From an uncultured Selenomonadales bacterium (lineage in GTDB: Bacteria > Bacillota > Negativicutes > Selenomonadales > Selenomonadaceae): a stretch of 45,316 bases of DNA. Positions 1 to 8,034 of the stretch are shown one piece after another; positions within the stretch are counted from its first letter, which is position 1; each line of letters starts with the position of its first letter. The notes under the pieces are model-generated. The model was not told where the DNA came from. It saw only the letters and a list, made by a program, of their open reading frames with translations, and did no database searches. The stretch lies in assembly GCA_937877545.1 (NCBI GenBank), contig CALFJE010000019.1:1-45316 (forward strand), in the 5' to 3' direction. Both the position numbers and the translations under genes were made by a program.

Positions 1-111
1 GCGGCGATTAAAGAGCTCGTAAGCATGGGCATCGAAGTCGAAATGCGCAAGCTCGTCAACGACCCGAAAATCGACGCAATGGACGCGCTCAAAGCCAAAG
101 GACTTGCTTGA
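1..111 (+). CDS. PTS mannose/sorbose-family IIB component, C-terminal fragment
   Basis: The window opens inside a reading frame whose last 36 residues end in KAKGLA before TGA at 109-111. The 5' part lies outside the window. The identification rests mainly on context: genes for IIC and IID of a mannose-family PTS follow in the usual order. The short helix-strand tail (SMGIEVEMRKLVND) also fits the C-terminus of a IIB subunit. IIB is the cytoplasmic phosphocarrier that passes phosphate from IIA to the incoming sugar. The fragment lacks the phosphorylated histidine region, so a IIAB fusion cannot be excluded. Confidence 0.6.
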   Translation, partial: AAIKELVSMGIEVEMRKLVNDPKIDAMDALKAKGLA

Positions 112-122
112 AAGCAGGGAGC

Positions 123-176
123 AGGAATTGGGAATCGGGGAGCAGACTAATTCCTAATTCCCGATTCCTAATTCCT
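123..176. repeat. Imperfect inverted repeat between PTS IIB and IIC
   Basis: Arms 123-139 (AGGAATTGGGAATCGGG) and 160-176 pair with a single mismatch around a 20-base loop. The element is built from short AATT/CCTA words and ends just before the AAAGGAGG ribosome site of the IIC gene. There is no T-run, so it is not a normal terminator. It may be an intercistronic hairpin that tunes IIC/IID expression, or a small dispersed repeat. A word-repeat of similar style lies at 10535-10559. Confidence 0.55.
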
Positions 177-193
177 GAAAAGGAGGTTTTGCA

Positions 194-1006
194 ATGTCGG
201 GAGTAGAATTGATTTTATTGTTTATCGTGGCGTCGATAACGGGCATGGCGGCGGTTTTGGACGAAGCGCAATTCCACAGACCGGTTGTGGCGTGCACAAT
301 GACGGGAATAGTCTTGGGCGACCCGACAACGGGAATAATTTTGGGCGGCACGCTCGAAATGATGGCTCTGGGTTGGATGAACGTCGGCGCGGCAATGGCT
401 CCGGACGCCGCACTCGCCTCCACCGTCTCGACAGTCCTGGTTATCGTCGGTCATCAATCAATCGGCGCGGGCATTGCGCTTGCCGTTCCGCTCGCGGCTG
501 CCGGTCAAGTCTTAACGATATTCGTGCGCACTATTACGGTTTTCTTCCAACACTTGGCTGACAAATACGCCGAAGAGGCTAACCTGCGCGGAATCGAAAT
601 GTGTCACGTGGCGGGCTTGATCCTGCAAGCTCTGCGCGTCGCTGTCCCGACGGTCGCTATCGCAATGGTCGCGGGCACCGACGTGGTAAACAACGCGCTC
701 AACTCAATCCCCGAAGTCGTGACACGCGGCTTGCAAGTCGCCGGCGGCTTTATCGTCGTCGTCGGCTACGCAATGGTTATCAACCTCATGAACGCGCAAA
801 AGCTCATGGTCTATTTCTTCCTCGGATTCTTAATCGCGGTCTTCACCGACGTCAACCTTATCGGCTTCGGCGCGATTGGCGCGATTTGCGCTTACTTCCA
901 TATCAAAGACATGCAGAAAGACATTGCCATTGAGGAAGCGGCTAAAACCGGCGGCGGAGGCGGCGGCATTGAGGGCGACGACATCGACGATTCGGATCTT
1001 ATGTAA
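194..1006 (+). CDS. PTS mannose/fructose/sorbose-family IIC component (ManY-like)
   Basis: This 270-residue membrane protein matches the usual IIC length (about 260-270). It has several long hydrophobic segments and the family's conserved N-terminal part: GMAAVLDEAQFHRP near residues 17-30 and LGDPTTGIILGGTLEMMALGWMN near 41-63. With IID it forms the sugar-translocating channel, importing and phosphorylating a hexose at the expense of phosphoenolpyruvate. The C-terminus is an unusual Gly-rich acidic tail (six Gly followed by EGDDIDDSD). The start is set by AAAGGAGG ending about 8 bases before ATG 194. The IID gene follows after 12 bases, so they are cotranscribed. Substrate cannot be read from sequence; mannose, glucose or fructose are typical. 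Confidence 0.93.
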   Translation: MSGVELILLFIVASITGMAAVLDEAQFHRPVVACTMTGIVLGDPTTGIILGGTLEMMALGWMNVGAAMAPDAALASTVSTVLVIVGHQSIGAGIALAVPLAAAGQVLTIFVRTITVFFQHLADKYAEEANLRGIEMCHVAGLILQALRVAVPTVAIAMVAGTDVVNNALNSIPEVVTRGLQVAGGFIVVVGYAMVINLMNAQKLMVYFFLGFLIAVFTDVNLIGFGAIGAICAYFHIKDMQKDIAIEEAAKTGGGGGGIEGDDIDDSDLM

Positions 1007-1018
1007 GGAGGCGAGTTT

Positions 1019-1846
1019 ATGGCTGAGAAAAAAGTTACCAAAGACGACCTTTTTTGGACGTTTATCCGCTCCAATTTCCTGCTCGGCTCCTTCAACTTTG
1101 AGCGTATGCAGTCAATGGGATTCTGCGTCTCGATGATGCCGATTCTTAAGCGCGTCTACAGCGACAATCCCGAAGAGATGAAGGCGGCTCTCAAGCGGCA
1201 TTTGGAATTCTTCAACACGCAACCGTTCGTAGCGGCGGCGATCATGGGCATAATCGGCGCAATGGAGGAGAAACGCGCAAACGGCGCGGACATATCCCCC
1301 GCAACGCTGTCCGGCGTCAAGGTCGGTTTAATCGGACCTTTGGCGGGCGTCGGCGACCCGATATTCTGGGGCACGATTCGCCCCGTCTTGGCGGCTCTGG
1401 GCGCGGGCATTGCGCTCACCGGCTCCATACTCGGTCCGCTGATTTTCTTCATCGGCTTTAACGCGATTCGCCTTGCCACTCACTGGTACGGCGTGAAATA
1501 CGGCTACGAAAAAGGTACCGAACTCGTCGAAAATATCGGCGGCAACGAAATGAAATTCTTGACGGAAGGCGCGTCGGTCTTGGGCTTGCTGGTTATGGGC
1601 GCGCTCGTCGCCAAGTGGACAACCGTCAACATGCCGCTGGTAATTTCCGAATACGATAACGCAATGGGCGAGCACGTCGTCACGACACTCCAAACAATCC
1701 TGGACAGCTTGATGCCCGGTATCGTGGCTCTGTTAATGACCTTCGCTTGTATGTGGCTGCTAAAACGCGGCATGAACCCGCTGATAATCATAATCGGGCT
1801 GTTCGCGATAGGCATTGCAGGCTACGCCATCGGACTTTTTGCTTAA
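1019..1846 (+). CDS. PTS mannose/fructose/sorbose-family IID component (ManZ-like)
   Basis: The 275-residue protein begins with a charged cytoplasmic stretch, then carries the recognisable IID core: RSNFLLGSFNFERMQSMGF near residues 18-36, a central MGIIGAMEEKRANG segment, and GPLAGVGDPIFWGTIRPVL near 101-119. Hydrophobic helices at the C-terminus (from about residue 185) include the long AxxGIAGYAIGLFA end. IID is the second membrane subunit of the mannose-type permease. AAGGAGG overlaps the IIC stop and supports ATG 1019. It is the last gene of the operon; a terminator follows at 1873-1908. Confidence 0.93.
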   Translation: MAEKKVTKDDLFWTFIRSNFLLGSFNFERMQSMGFCVSMMPILKRVYSDNPEEMKAALKRHLEFFNTQPFVAAAIMGIIGAMEEKRANGADISPATLSGVKVGLIGPLAGVGDPIFWGTIRPVLAALGAGIALTGSILGPLIFFIGFNAIRLATHWYGVKYGYEKGTELVENIGGNEMKFLTEGASVLGLLVMGALVAKWTTVNMPLVISEYDNAMGEHVVTTLQTILDSLMPGIVALLMTFACMWLLKRGMNPLIIIIGLFAIGIAGYAIGLFA

Positions 1847-1872
1847 TATCCATTAACCACACCTTACCCAAA

Positions 1873-1908
1873 CAAAAGAGTCTCAAGGTTACCTTTGAGG
1901 CTCTTTTG
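1873..1908 (+). terminator. Rho-independent terminator of the PTS operon
   Basis: CAAAAGAGTCTCAA at 1873-1886 pairs with TTTGAGGCTCTTTTG at 1894-1908, with a G-T wobble and a short loop. The right arm itself supplies the T-rich tract. It separates the PTS genes from the sensor module. Confidence 0.8.
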
Positions 1909-1917
1909 CGGTATAAT
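1889..1917 (+). promoter_or_regulatory. Candidate promoter of the sensor module
   Basis: A perfect TATAAT at 1912-1917 lies 18 bases before ATG 1935. Its best -35 at 17-bp spacing is TTACCT (1889-1894), a 3-of-6 match that overlaps the upstream terminator hairpin. The -10 is convincing and the -35 is weak. Confidence 0.45.
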
Positions 1918-1934
1918 CGCGACGGGTGATATTT

Positions 1935-2888
1935 ATGCGCGGAATGATTTGGGCGTTGACTATGTTGTTCGGGCTGATGTGGATGGAATTTTACCACTTC
2001 ACGACGACCGATTACTCCATGCGACAAAACGAGCACCGACGGAAATTGGGCGCGGTGTACATGACGCTCAACAATCCGTTTTACGAGGTAATAGACGAAG
2101 AAATTCGCACGGAGGTCGAAAATCACGGCGACGTTTTAATTTCGCGAGACCCCGCGCTGAGCGTGGCGAAACAGCACGAGGAAATTCGGGAGTTAATAGA
2201 TATGGGCGTGGAGCTGATATTTATCAATCCGGTGAATTGGCGCGAGGTCGAGCCGTCATTGGAATTGGCGCGGGCGGCAAAAATCCCCGTGATAGCGATA
2301 GACACCAACGTCGAGAATGATTTTCTGGTGAATTGCACGGTAGTCTCCGACAATTATACGGCGGGAGCACAATGCGCCGAGCACTTGCTGAAAAATTCAA
2401 CGGGCGGGAAAATCGCCTTGCTGAAACACTCTCAAGCGCGGTCGTCACTGGACAGAATGCAGGGCTTCAAGGAAAAAATATCGGCGGACACGGATTTTGA
2501 GATCGTGGCGGAGGCTGAATGTTTGGGGCAACTGGAAGTAGCTATGCCCGTCATGGAAAAATTGATTCGTTCGCACCCCGAAATTGATATAGTAATGGCG
2601 TTAAACGACCCGTCAGCAATGGGAGCGATAGCGGCGTTGCAGAGCATGAATTTGTTGGGCGACATAAAAGTTTACGGCGTCGACGGGGTACCTGAGACCA
2701 AGGAGATGATATTTTCGGGCAGAATGACGGCAACGGCGGTACAATCTCCGCGCCAAATCGGGAAAATCTCTGCGGAAATGGCGTATAAAATAATTTCGGG
2801 CGAATCGGTAGAAAAAATCATAAAATTACCGACGAAATTACTTTCCGCCGAAAATATTGCGGCATTTGACCTGGACAGTTGGAATTAA
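1935..2888 (+). CDS. Membrane-anchored periplasmic sugar-binding protein (RbsB/Peripla_BP_4 type)
   Basis: The 317-residue protein has one N-terminal hydrophobic helix (about residues 4-18, no lipobox cysteine), so it is probably an uncleaved membrane anchor. A type-1 periplasmic binding fold follows: KLGAVYMTLNNPFY near the start, a GVELIFINPVNW strand, IPVIAIDTN, an AGAQCAEHLL helix, then IDIVMALNDPSAMGA and VYGVDGVPETKEMI. Ribose, galactose and xylose binding proteins share this pattern. No permease or ATPase gene is adjacent. Instead a histidine kinase begins one base after the stop, so the protein probably presents bound sugar to the kinase. ATG 1935 has the GGGTGAT ribosome site; GTG 1926 in the same frame is an alternative start. 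Confidence 0.82.
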   Translation: MRGMIWALTMLFGLMWMEFYHFTTTDYSMRQNEHRRKLGAVYMTLNNPFYEVIDEEIRTEVENHGDVLISRDPALSVAKQHEEIRELIDMGVELIFINPVNWREVEPSLELARAAKIPVIAIDTNVENDFLVNCTVVSDNYTAGAQCAEHLLKNSTGGKIALLKHSQARSSLDRMQGFKEKISADTDFEIVAEAECLGQLEVAMPVMEKLIRSHPEIDIVMALNDPSAMGAIAALQSMNLLGDIKVYGVDGVPETKEMIFSGRMTATAVQSPRQIGKISAEMAYKIISGESVEKIIKLPTKLLSAENIAAFDLDSWN

Positions 2889-2889
2889 A

Positions 2890-4179
2890 ATGCAAATTTT
2901 AACGGCAAAGGGAATGCATCGCCTGCTTTATTTTTGCAACGGCGTCATAATATTTACGTTAATGGGCTTCATGTGCGTAACGCAGGAGCGCATAAACAAT
3001 TCAATGAGTGCGCGGGCATTTCTGGAATTGGCGGGCGCGATACCGCAATCGTCGGGCGAATTATTTTTCCAAACGGTAATATCGTTCGTAATATTCGCGT
3101 TGAGCGGGCATTATTACTTAAAAACGGAAAATCGGCGGCTGAAATACGTATTTTTTGCGACGGAAGTAGTAATGTGTATGATTTTAATGCGCGTGCTGAA
3201 TTTGGCTTATGACGGCGTAATTTTATTGGTAGCAGCGGATTTAATGTATAAATACGAGGGACATCGGCAGGAATACGCGCTTTTAATTGCATTATTCTGC
3301 TTATATTTCATGTCGAATTACAATTTTGCGTTGTTCAGCACGAAAATAATATCGTTCGAGGCTTATGCGTCATATTACACAGCGGGAGCAAAATCGGTAA
3401 TTCTCGCGCTGAAAAATACATTTTACTCATTAAATATCGTGTGTTTCGTATTTTATTTGGTGCTGGTGATAAAAAACAGTCACGAGGAGCACGAACGGAC
3501 GCGCTTATTAAATGAGAAATTGGAGGAGGCAAATCAGCGACTGCGGGCTTACGCGATAGAGGTCGCACAAATGGCGGAAACACGCGAACGAAACCGCTTG
3601 GCGCGGGAAATTCACGACACGCTCGGACATGCTTTGACAGGAATAGCGGCGGGGCTGGACGCCTGCTTAATGACGCTGGAAATCGCGCCGGAAGTGACGA
3701 AAAATCAGCTGAATAAAATACGCGACGCGGCAAAAAAAGGAATAACGGACGTGCGGCGGTCGGTAAAAAAATTGCGCCCCGACGATTTGGAGCGGCTGCC
3801 GTTTCAAGAGGCGTTAAAAGAAATGACGCGGGATTATTCGGCGTCGTCCGGCATGGAAATTACGTTCGAGGTGCTCAAATGGGCGGAAAATTTGCGTAGC
3901 GATCAGGAAGACGTAATTTATCGGGTAATTCAGGAGAGCATAACAAACGCAAAGCGACACGGGCAAGCGACTAAGGTAAAAATTCGGATAAGCGGCGACG
4001 AGCAGCGACTTTTAATAAAAATTTCGGATAACGGATGCGGCTGCGCGTCGGTAAAGGCGGGATTCGGACTTCGACACATGCGGGAGCGGCTGAAATTATT
4101 GCACGGAACAATAAATTATTGGAATGACGGCGGCTTTACGGTTGAGGCGATGATACCGTTAAATCGGAGTGAAAAATAA
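2890..4179 (+). CDS. Sensor histidine kinase, NarL/DegS type (HisKA_3)
   Basis: This 429-residue kinase has an N-terminal membrane domain of about five or six hydrophobic helices (residues ~8-195). A charged coiled-coil follows (HEEHERTRLLNEKLEEANQR), then the HisKA_3 dimerisation box RERNRLAREIHDTLGH with phospho-acceptor His242. The ATPase domain shows an N-box (ESITNAKRHG), a G1 box (DNGCGC) and GFGLRHMRERL. It would autophosphorylate and pass phosphate to the response regulator starting at 4179. ATG 2890 directly follows the stop of the binding-protein gene, and 2857 in the same frame would overlap it. The preceding binding protein is the likely input partner (inference). Confidence 0.9.
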   Translation: MQILTAKGMHRLLYFCNGVIIFTLMGFMCVTQERINNSMSARAFLELAGAIPQSSGELFFQTVISFVIFALSGHYYLKTENRRLKYVFFATEVVMCMILMRVLNLAYDGVILLVAADLMYKYEGHRQEYALLIALFCLYFMSNYNFALFSTKIISFEAYASYYTAGAKSVILALKNTFYSLNIVCFVFYLVLVIKNSHEEHERTRLLNEKLEEANQRLRAYAIEVAQMAETRERNRLAREIHDTLGHALTGIAAGLDACLMTLEIAPEVTKNQLNKIRDAAKKGITDVRRSVKKLRPDDLERLPFQEALKEMTRDYSASSGMEITFEVLKWAENLRSDQEDVIYRVIQESITNAKRHGQATKVKIRISGDEQRLLIKISDNGCGCASVKAGFGLRHMRERLKLLHGTINYWNDGGFTVEAMIPLNRSEK

Positions 4180-4847
4180 TGATAAAAATAATAATCGCGG
4201 ACGACCAGGATTTAATTCGAGAAAGTCTGCAAATAATCTTGAACATGAATTCGGATATAAAAGTCATAGGGCTTGCGGAAAACGGTCAGCGAGTATTGGA
4301 ACAAATGAAAAAAAATTTGCCGGACATAATTTTAATGGATATAAGAATGCCGGAAATGGACGGAGTATTGTGCACGAAAATAGTAAAAGAGCGTTATCCT
4401 GATGTAAAAATAATCATTTTAACGACGTTCGACGACGACGAATATGTATTTTACGCGTTAAAATACGGAGCAAGCGGGTATTTATTAAAAGGTTGCTCGG
4501 TACAGGAGCTTACGGCGTCGATACATACGGTAATGAACGGCGGCTCGATATTAAATGCAAGCGTGATAACAAAGGTGGTAAAATTATTTAATCAGTTGGC
4601 GCAGGCGAATATCGCAATGGGAATTGAAGGTCGGAGCGTCGAAGAATTAAATAAAACGGAAAGAAATATCGCGAGTTGGGTAGGACGCGGGCTGTCGAAC
4701 AAGGAAATAGCGGAAAAATTATATTTATCCGAGGGAACGGTGAGAAATGCGTTGAGTTCGGCATTATCGAAATTAAATTTGCGCGACCGCACGCAATTGG
4801 CGATATGGGCGGTGCAAACGGGCTTGGCAAGTGATTTTCATGCTTAA
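4179..4847 (+). CDS. Response regulator, NarL/FixJ family
   Basis: The 222-residue protein has a receiver domain at residues 1-120 with the acidic pair D8/D9, phospho-acceptor Asp54 (ILMDIRMPEMDG), the switch threonine in ILTTFDDDEY and the conserved lysine in GYLLKG. A C-terminal LuxR-type helix-turn-helix follows (LNKTERNIASWVGRGLSNKE, then EKLYLSEGTVRN). Its ATG overlaps the kinase stop by one base, so the pair is translationally coupled. Targets are not visible. The upstream PTS operon and the flanking binding-protein genes are the obvious candidates (inference). Confidence 0.92.
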   Translation: MIKIIIADDQDLIRESLQIILNMNSDIKVIGLAENGQRVLEQMKKNLPDIILMDIRMPEMDGVLCTKIVKERYPDVKIIILTTFDDDEYVFYALKYGASGYLLKGCSVQELTASIHTVMNGGSILNASVITKVVKLFNQLAQANIAMGIEGRSVEELNKTERNIASWVGRGLSNKEIAEKLYLSEGTVRNALSSALSKLNLRDRTQLAIWAVQTGLASDFHA

Positions 4848-6126
4848 AAAATCGATAATCGCGGTAATAATCGCGATAATTTTTTTGAATTGGCAAATGA
4901 GCCGCCCGAAAATGCTGACGGTAGGAATATTTGCGGGAAATAATTGGGACGTGCCGCAGGGCGAACCGTATGCGATAATCGATGCGGTAATAAAGGATTT
5001 CGAGGCGGAAAATCCCGGAATAAGTGTAAAATACGTGAGCGGCATAAAAAAGGAGGATTACAGCGAATGGCTTGCGGAAAAATTTATTTCAGGGGAAGAA
5101 CCCGATATTTTTTTTATTTTGGCGGAGGATTTTAATCTGTACGCGTCGATGGGCGGTTTGATGAATTTAAACGGATTTATTGCTACGGATAAGAATTTTT
5201 CGGCGGAAGTTTATTATCCTGCGGCATTTAATTTCGGGAAATACGAGAATATCAGCTACGCGTTGCCGTGCGAAAGCACTTTGACGTTTATGTTCGTGAA
5301 TAAAACCCTGTTGGCGCAAGAAAATATCGCCTTGCCGAAAAATGATTGGACGTGGGACGATTTTTTAAATATATGTCGGCGGGTGACGCGGGATATTGAC
5401 GGCGACGGCGTGCCCGACCAATTCGGTTGCTACGATTATTCGTGGCAGGACGCGGCTATTTCAAACGGAATGAAATTTTTCCGCGACGACGGGAAAGCGT
5501 CATATTTTGCCGATTCGCGAATGGAGGCGTCGATAAAATTCATAATGGAATTGCGCGACGTAAGCGGCGGCTTTGCGATCTCGCCGAAAGATTTTGATGT
5601 CGGGCGCGTGGCGTTCAGACCGTTTACGTTCGCGGAATATCGCACCTACAAGCCTTATCCGTGGCGAATCAAAAAATACACGTCGTTTGAGTGGGATTGC
5701 ATAAAAATGCCCGCCGGCAAATCGGGCGGGAATATCTCGGTCATGGACACGTTGCTAATCGGCATGAGCGCACGCACGCGGCATAAAGACTTGGCGTGGG
5801 CATTGCTTAAAAAATTGTGCTACGACGTGAAAACTCAGCAATTGATACTGGAAAAATCGCAAGCGTTGCCGGTGCGCCGCGACGTGATAATCTCGGCGAA
5901 GGCGGCGGAAATATTCTCGTGGGAGACGCGGGAAAACGCGGCGATAACGCCCGCCGAAATAAGCGACGCCATGGACGCGGCGATTATGCCGTTCAAGTTC
6001 AAAAACTACAAAAACGCCATGCTCTACGCCGATAACGAGCTTACGAAAATAATTGCGGGCGTCGTGCCGTTCAACAATTCTCTGAATAAATTGCAAAAGG
6101 AAATCAACGCCCGCCTGCAACATTAA
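4840..6126 (+). CDS. Extracellular solute-binding protein, family 1 (sugar type), membrane anchored
   Basis: The 428-residue protein starts with MLKKSIIAVIIAIIFLNWQM, a short charged then hydrophobic segment without a lipobox cysteine, so it is a signal peptide or anchor. The mature part resembles ABC sugar-binding proteins: IDAVIKDFEAENPGISVKYV, a GEEPDIFFILAEDF segment, YALPCESTLTFMFVNKTL, and NDWTWDDFLNICRRVTRDID followed by an Asp-rich DGDGVPDQFG loop. No ABC permease or ATPase genes follow; a terminator comes next. This supports a sensory rather than transport role, or use of a permease encoded elsewhere. ATG 4840 overlaps the end of the regulator gene by 8 bases; GTG 4831 is an in-frame alternative start. 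Confidence 0.85.
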   Translation: MLKKSIIAVIIAIIFLNWQMSRPKMLTVGIFAGNNWDVPQGEPYAIIDAVIKDFEAENPGISVKYVSGIKKEDYSEWLAEKFISGEEPDIFFILAEDFNLYASMGGLMNLNGFIATDKNFSAEVYYPAAFNFGKYENISYALPCESTLTFMFVNKTLLAQENIALPKNDWTWDDFLNICRRVTRDIDGDGVPDQFGCYDYSWQDAAISNGMKFFRDDGKASYFADSRMEASIKFIMELRDVSGGFAISPKDFDVGRVAFRPFTFAEYRTYKPYPWRIKKYTSFEWDCIKMPAGKSGGNISVMDTLLIGMSARTRHKDLAWALLKKLCYDVKTQQLILEKSQALPVRRDVIISAKAAEIFSWETRENAAITPAEISDAMDAAIMPFKFKNYKNAMLYADNELTKIIAGVVPFNNSLNKLQKEINARLQH

Positions 6127-6162
6127 AAAATCCCCCGCCCAAAATTTCCGAGCGGGGGTTTA
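6126..6162. terminator. Bidirectional terminator between the sensor module and rplL
   Basis: CCCCCGC (6132-6138) pairs with GCGGGGG (6152-6158). On the minus strand a run of six T follows the stem, making a strong terminator for rplL. On the plus strand only three T follow, so it is weaker for the solute-binding-protein operon. Confidence 0.8.
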
Positions 6163-6182
6163 TGGTAACTACATACGCTTGC

Positions 6183-6557
6183 TTACTTAATTTCGACGGT
6201 CGCGCCAACCTCTTCGAGCTTAGCCTTGAGAGCCTCGGCGTCAGCCTTGGAGATTTTCTCCTTGACGGGAGCGGGTGCGCCGTCGACGAGAGCCTTAGCC
6301 TCTTTGAGACCCAGCCCCGTGGCTTCGCGGACAGCCTTGATGACCTTAATTTTTTCTTGACCGACATTGGCGAGGACAACGTCGAATTCGGTCTTTTCTT
6401 CTTCGGGTTCAGCCGCCGCCGCTGCCGGACCTGCCGCCGCAACCGCTACCGGTGCCGCCGCCGATACGCCGAAACGCTCTTCCATTGCCTTGACCAGTTC
6501 GGACAGTTCCAAAACCGTCATGCTTTCAATCGCCTGCATAATTTCTTCTTTAGTCAT
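6183..6557 (-). CDS. rplL: 50S ribosomal protein L7/L12
   Basis: The 124-residue protein has the typical N-terminal dimerisation helix (MTKEEIMQAIESMTVLELSELV) and the Ala/Pro-rich hinge near residues 35-52. The highly conserved C-terminal domain KIKVIKAVREATGLGLKEAK...LVDGAP recruits translation factors to the ribosome stalk. GGAGGCTG lies 8 bases before the ATG. It is the last gene of the operon; the usual downstream rpoB is absent and a terminator follows. Confidence 0.98.
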   Translation of the reverse strand: MTKEEIMQAIESMTVLELSELVKAMEERFGVSAAAPVAVAAAGPAAAAAEPEEEKTEFDVVLANVGQEKIKVIKAVREATGLGLKEAKALVDGAPAPVKEKISKADAEALKAKLEEVGATVEIK

Positions 6558-6597
6558 TATATTTCAGCCTCCAAATTTCAAATTCACGCGGCAAGAA

Positions 6598-7158
6598 TCA
6601 CGCCGCCGCTTCCTTTTCCTTCTTTTCGCGAATCGCATCGACGACGCCGACGAAATTGCGAATGACCGCCGACAGGACGCCCACGCAGTTTGCAATCGGA
6701 GCGTTCATGCTGCCGAGCAACTTTGCAACGAGAACCTCGCGGCTCGGCAAATTCGCCAAAGCTTTGACGCCCGCCTCGCTGATAACTTTGCCCTCGACCA
6801 TGCCGACCTTAATCGTCAAAATGCCGGGGTCTTCGAGCTTGTTTTTCTTCATGAAGTCGCAAAGGACTTTCGCCGGAGCAACCGCATCCTCGGCGGAGAA
6901 AGCCATAGCGGTGGTGCCTTCCAGGTGCGAATCAAGCCCCTCGATGCCCGCCTGCTCAGCCGCTATGCGGAGCATGGTATTTTTGACGACTTTATATTGA
7001 ACGCCCGCCGCACGGAGTTCGCGGCGCAGTTGCGTATCGGTCGCGACGTTGAGCTTGTCGTATTTCGTCAAAACGACGCCTTTGGAATTGGTCAGCCAGC
7101 CCTTAATCTCGGCGACAACCGCCTCTTTTTTGGGCGTCACTTTGCTCGTAACTGCCAT
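6598..7158 (-). CDS. rplJ: 50S ribosomal protein L10
   Basis: The 186-residue protein starts MAVTSKVTPKKEAVVAEIKGWL and has the L10 core (GVVLTKYDKLNVATDTQLRR, YKVVKNTMLRIAAEQAGIEGL, LPSREVLVAKLLGSM). Its C-terminal helix binds L7/L12 dimers to build the stalk. The start has GGGAGGTG at good spacing. Expression is probably controlled by the leader and attenuator at 7159-7302. Confidence 0.98.
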   Translation of the reverse strand: MAVTSKVTPKKEAVVAEIKGWLTNSKGVVLTKYDKLNVATDTQLRRELRAAGVQYKVVKNTMLRIAAEQAGIEGLDSHLEGTTAMAFSAEDAVAPAKVLCDFMKKNKLEDPGILTIKVGMVEGKVISEAGVKALANLPSREVLVAKLLGSMNAPIANCVGVLSAVIRNFVGVVDAIREKKEKEAAA

Positions 7159-7302
7159 ACATTTTCACCTCCCAAAGCTTAATGAAAAAATCCTTCGACC
7201 GCGCAGACCGAAGGAAACTTTAATTGCAAAGTTACTTTCGACCTGAGCAAGTGCTTTAATCGGCGTGCCGAACTTGCCGTCTGCGGTCAAGATATTTGGT
7301 TA
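7159..7302 (-). promoter_or_regulatory. L10 (rplJ) leader, ribosomal-protein autoregulatory region
   Basis: The 144 bases between rplA and rplJ hold the expected position of the L10 leader, where the L10-L12 complex binds its own mRNA. The 3' part forms a clear intrinsic terminator (7184-7217), which fits the attenuation mechanism known for Firmicute rplJL leaders. I did not resolve the upstream kink-turn structure by eye. Confidence 0.6.
7184..7217 (-). terminator. Attenuator terminator in the L10 leader
   Basis: On the minus strand TCCTTCG (7215-7209) pairs with CGAAGGA (7197-7191) and is followed by six T (7190-7185). It stands 26 bases before the rplJ ATG, so it can abort transcription before rplJL. 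Confidence 0.75.
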
Positions 7303-7983
7303 TCAAATTTGAATCGGGACGCCGGGACCCATAGCCGCCGCCAACGTGATGGACTTAATGTATTGCCCCTTAGCCGCCGCCGGCTTGACGCGAATCAAGG
7401 TGTCGATAAGCGTCTGATAATTTTCCTTGAGCTTGTCTTCCTCGAAAGACTTCTTGCCAATCGGGCAGTGGATGTTGCCCTGCTTATCGGTGCGGTACTC
7501 GACCTTACCTGCCTTTTGCTCGCTGATAGCCTTTGTGATGTCGGGCGTGACGGTGCCGAGTTTCGGGTTAGGCATCAAGCCGCGGGGACCGAGCAACTTA
7601 CCGAGACGACCGATAATGCGCATCATGTCGGGCGTAGCGACGGCAACATCGAAGTCGAACCAACCGCCCTGAATCTTGGCGACGAGGTCGTCGGAGCCGA
7701 CGTAATCCGCGCCGGCGGCTTCAGCCTCTTTAACCTTTTCGCCCGCCACGAACGCAAGGACGCGCTTGGTTTTGCCGATACCGTTGGGCAGGACGATCGC
7801 GCCGCGAACCTGTTGGTCGGCGTATTTGGGGTCGACGCCCAGGCGCACGTGCAACTCAATCGTCTCGTCGAATTTGGCGGTAGCGGTTTTCTTCACGAGC
7901 GCAACGGCTTCGTCGGCGGTATAAAATTTGCCGTGTTCGACAAGCCCTTGAGCCTCGCGGAATCTTTTGCTTTGCTTTGCCAT
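7303..7983 (-). CDS. rplA: 50S ribosomal protein L1
   Basis: This 226-residue protein is close to the usual ~230. It has the L1 signatures KFDETIELHVRLGVDPKYADQ..RGAIVLPNG, then LGPRGLMPNPKLGTVT and KAGKVEYRTDKQGNIHCPIG. L1 binds 23S rRNA at the mobile L1 stalk. GAGGAGG precedes the ATG. It is cotranscribed with rplK, 51 bases upstream. Confidence 0.98.
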   Translation of the reverse strand: MAKQSKRFREAQGLVEHGKFYTADEAVALVKKTATAKFDETIELHVRLGVDPKYADQQVRGAIVLPNGIGKTKRVLAFVAGEKVKEAEAAGADYVGSDDLVAKIQGGWFDFDVAVATPDMMRIIGRLGKLLGPRGLMPNPKLGTVTPDITKAISEQKAGKVEYRTDKQGNIHCPIGKKSFEEDKLKENYQTLIDTLIRVKPAAAKGQYIKSITLAAAMGPGVPIQI

Positions 7984-8034
7984 TAAAATTTTCCTCCTCG
8001 CGGTACAAACGATGATATCTCCCGCAGTGTCGAA

